This document shows positions 32,629 to 33,717 of a DNA stretch of 33,717 bases, piece by piece; position 1 is the first letter of the stretch; each line of letters starts with the position of its first letter. The position numbers were made by a program, and so were the translations under genes. The notes beneath the pieces are model-generated. The model made no database searches, was not told where the DNA came from, and saw only the letters and a list, made by a program, of their open reading frames with translations. The stretch covers positions 1 to 33,717 of the forward strand of contig NZ_JANQBD010000051.1 in NCBI RefSeq assembly GCF_024722015.1, in the 5' to 3' direction. The stretch is from Paenibacillus radicis (ex Xue et al. 2023) (GTDB lineage: Bacteria; Bacillota; Bacilli; Paenibacillales; NBRC-103111).

Positions 32629-32669
32629 GAAAAACACTGTCCCGAGCCTATTAGCCCAGAGCAGTGTTT
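32629..32669 (-). terminator. Terminator of the DUF4870 gene
   Basis: AAACACTG (32632-32639) pairs with CAGTGTTT (32662-32669), and the minus strand continues with TTTT. It lies 16 bp after the stop of the DUF4870 gene. Confidence 0.7.
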
Positions 32670-32684
32670 CTGCAAGCTGAAAAA

Positions 32685-33008
32685 TTACTTAATCAAACGA
32701 ATAGTAAGCGGATAGCGGTACATTTCGCCGTTATTAGCCTTAATTGTTGCAATAATGCAAAATACGTACATAAACACGATAATCGCAGGCAAAAGAACAA
32801 ATCCGATAAGAACGACCATCAGCACTGATGCAATAATGGAATAGATCGTGATCGAAATTTGAAAATTAAGCGATTCCTTCGCATGCTCATCCACATATTG
32901 GGACTGGTCTTTCTTAATCAACCAGATGATAAGCGGGGCAAGAAAGCCGACCACAATACATAAAATATGAGATAATAATGCCATTGTTCTTTCATCACTT
33001 GTAGCCAT
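32685..33008 (-). CDS. DUF4870 domain-containing membrane protein
   Basis: This 107-residue protein belongs to the DUF4870 (Tic20-like) family: a short polar start, LLSHILCIVVGFLAPLIIWL as the first helix, the family motif DEHAKESLNFQIS, then two hydrophobic segments (IYSIIASVLMVVLIGF and LPAIIVFMYVFCIIA) and a C-terminal KANNGEMYRYPLTIRLI. An AGGAGG ribosome site precedes the ATG. The gene is monocistronic with its own promoter and terminator. Function not established. Confidence 0.92.
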   Translation of the reverse strand: MATSDERTMALLSHILCIVVGFLAPLIIWLIKKDQSQYVDEHAKESLNFQISITIYSIIASVLMVVLIGFVLLPAIIVFMYVFCIIATIKANNGEMYRYPLTIRLIK

Positions 33009-33064
33009 CTCAACACCTCCTGAATATTGTATTTATCCATTCAATTCGGACACATTTATACAAT

Positions 33065-33073
33065 ATTATATCA
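33065..33073 (-). promoter_or_regulatory. Extended -10 promoter of the DUF4870 gene
   Basis: The minus strand reads TGATATAAT, a perfect extended -10 (TG-n-TATAAT), 57 bp before the start codon. No good -35 is visible at normal distance, which is common for extended -10 promoters. Confidence 0.5.
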
Positions 33074-33162
33074 GAGTCAATGGGTAGCGAGAACAACTTT
33101 TTACAAAAATGTGACAAATTCCACATAAAATCTTACCTCCGAGTTGAAGCAGCAGCAATAAG

Positions 33163-33279
33163 AAAAGCTTCTGATCGAAGTCCTTTCGAGGCAGATACAT
33201 TCGTGTCTAAACGGTAGCTTTTCTTGCAATATCAGAATTGTTCAGCTCCGCTGAAAACTTATAAGTCTGTTATTATAAG
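33163..33279 (-). repeat. Structured repeat R2 (copy 2 of R1)
   Basis: Same orientation and length as 670-789. The linker block (GCAAGAAAAGCTACCG, then GACACGAATGTATC on the minus strand) is the best conserved part. The long stem is imperfect here, and the terminal hairpin has a shorter T run, so this copy looks decayed relative to R1. Confidence 0.5.
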
Positions 33280-33530
33280 GAAAACCATCCGGAAACTGTA
33301 CTGATGATCCTCAAGGACGAACAAACGTGGTGCATGGAGAGAGAATGGGTGTGGAACTATGGTCAATGTTGATGTCATGTTTCCTTGCAGACTTTCCAAG
33401 ACGGGAACACATCCTGCACCAAACCCATCACTTGACGGAAGTAACAGGCTATACCGCTATGCAACGACACAACGCGTGATCGGGAGCGCCCCACCATAAC
33501 TATAATAGTGGGAAATCTAGATCTAGAATA
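33280..33530. other. Stretch without a recognised gene before the IS3-type element
   Basis: One open plus-strand frame of about 65 codons (ending near 33479, with VELWSMLMSCFLADFPRREH) has no start with a ribosome site and no family I recognise; it may be a remnant. A short palindromic AGATCTAGATCT-like block stands near 33510-33525. Confidence 0.25.
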
Positions 33531-33534
33531 AAAA

Positions 33535-33717
33535 GTGGACACCTCATAAGAGAATGCAGATAATTAAATTACAAAGAGGAAGAGGTGTCCGGTGTGGGTG
33601 AGATGAGACAGAGGTTCAGTGATGAGTTTAAAGAAAAGACAGTAAAGTACATTCAAGAACAGACAAAGAGCGTTCCGCAGATTGCAGAAGAGTTAAACAT
33701 CCCAGCAGGAACGTTAC
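33535..33717 (+). mobile_element. IS3-family insertion sequence, left end (partial)
   Basis: GTGGACACCTCAT at 33535 resembles the tip of IS3-family terminal repeats (TGGACACC type), followed 47 bp later by an OrfA reading frame. The element runs off the right edge. The nonamer GGACACCTC (33537-33545) is present again as its exact complement GAGGTGTCC (33582-33590), just before the OrfA start. Confidence 0.75.
33594..33717 (+). CDS. IS3-family transposase OrfA, N-terminal part
   Basis: The frame reads MRQRFSDEFKEKTVKYIQE, then PQIAEELNIPAGTL, the start of the helix-turn-helix domain of IS3 OrfA (HTH_Tnp_1), which binds the element's ends. A GTG at 33594 lies 8 nt after GAGG and is a likely start; the ATG three codons later (33603) is an alternative. 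The gene is cut by the window edge, so the frameshifted OrfB cannot be seen. Confidence 0.85.
   Translation, partial: MGEMRQRFSDEFKEKTVKYIQEQTKSVPQIAEELNIPAGTL

Noticed and set aside
33284..33479. Open plus-strand frame of about 65 codons, thought to be a transposase relic
   Set aside because: No family motif could be recognised and no start signal is present, so no gene is called.

Overview
The window looks like a chromosomal segment of a spore-forming Bacillales bacterium, most probably a Paenibacillus-like species. This rests on the 5' end of a Firmicute 16S rRNA gene at the left edge, the conserved thiL-tsaE-tsaB-rimI-tsaD order, an H-type small acid-soluble spore protein, a GerA-type germinant receptor operon, spore-type NHEJ genes and a SinR homologue. 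No database was available, so the genus is an inference.

Layout. 1-990: 5' end of an rRNA operon on the minus strand with two tandem promoters, then a structured repeat (R1) and hairpins. 991-1450: dispersed repeat 'element A', whose last hairpin ends the tsa operon. 1451-5600: minus-strand operon thiL-tsaE-tsaB-rimI-tsaD (thiamine phosphate kinase plus tRNA t6A synthesis), driven by a clear sigma-A promoter. 5760-6177: two small sporulation-type genes, one being sspH. 6325-9089: ku, a stand-alone LigD ligase and a stand-alone LigD polymerase (NHEJ). 9100-9330: a large foldback capped by a GCAA tetraloop, between ligD-pol and cls. 10978-15489: germinant receptor operon gerA-gerC-small membrane protein-gerB. 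15547-18214: a hypothetical gene, then M23 peptidase, bactofilin and HAD hydrolase. 18348-20349: multi-pass membrane protein and a small partner. 20513-22841: SgrR-type regulator and a small downstream gene, closed by two strong hairpins.

From about 22.9 kb the character changes to a mosaic of repeats, remnants and accessory genes. It holds element B with the 3' tail of an S9 peptidase gene, an IS4-type transposase remnant, broken RCC1-repeat and FG-GAP surface-protein genes, a 57-residue peptide gene with a GG-type leader-like break, an OmpR response regulator and a 7TM-DISM histidine kinase placed tail to tail, a copy of the sinR 3' end, element C, a truncated S9 peptidase pseudogene with an in-frame TGA, a membrane gene with a broken paralogue, sinR, a DUF4870 protein, repeat R2, and the start of an IS3-type element.

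The left two thirds are ordinary core genome: translation fidelity, spore DNA repair, germination and envelope shape. The right third carries nested direct repeats (B/C around about 5.4 kb; sinR-tail copies around about 3 kb) that suggest repeated duplication and recombination. The best candidates for something undescribed are the 57-residue peptide with its neighbouring two-component pair, the dispersed element with a direct-direct-inverted motif able to form alternative hairpins, the R1/R2 structured repeat, and the GNRA-capped foldback.
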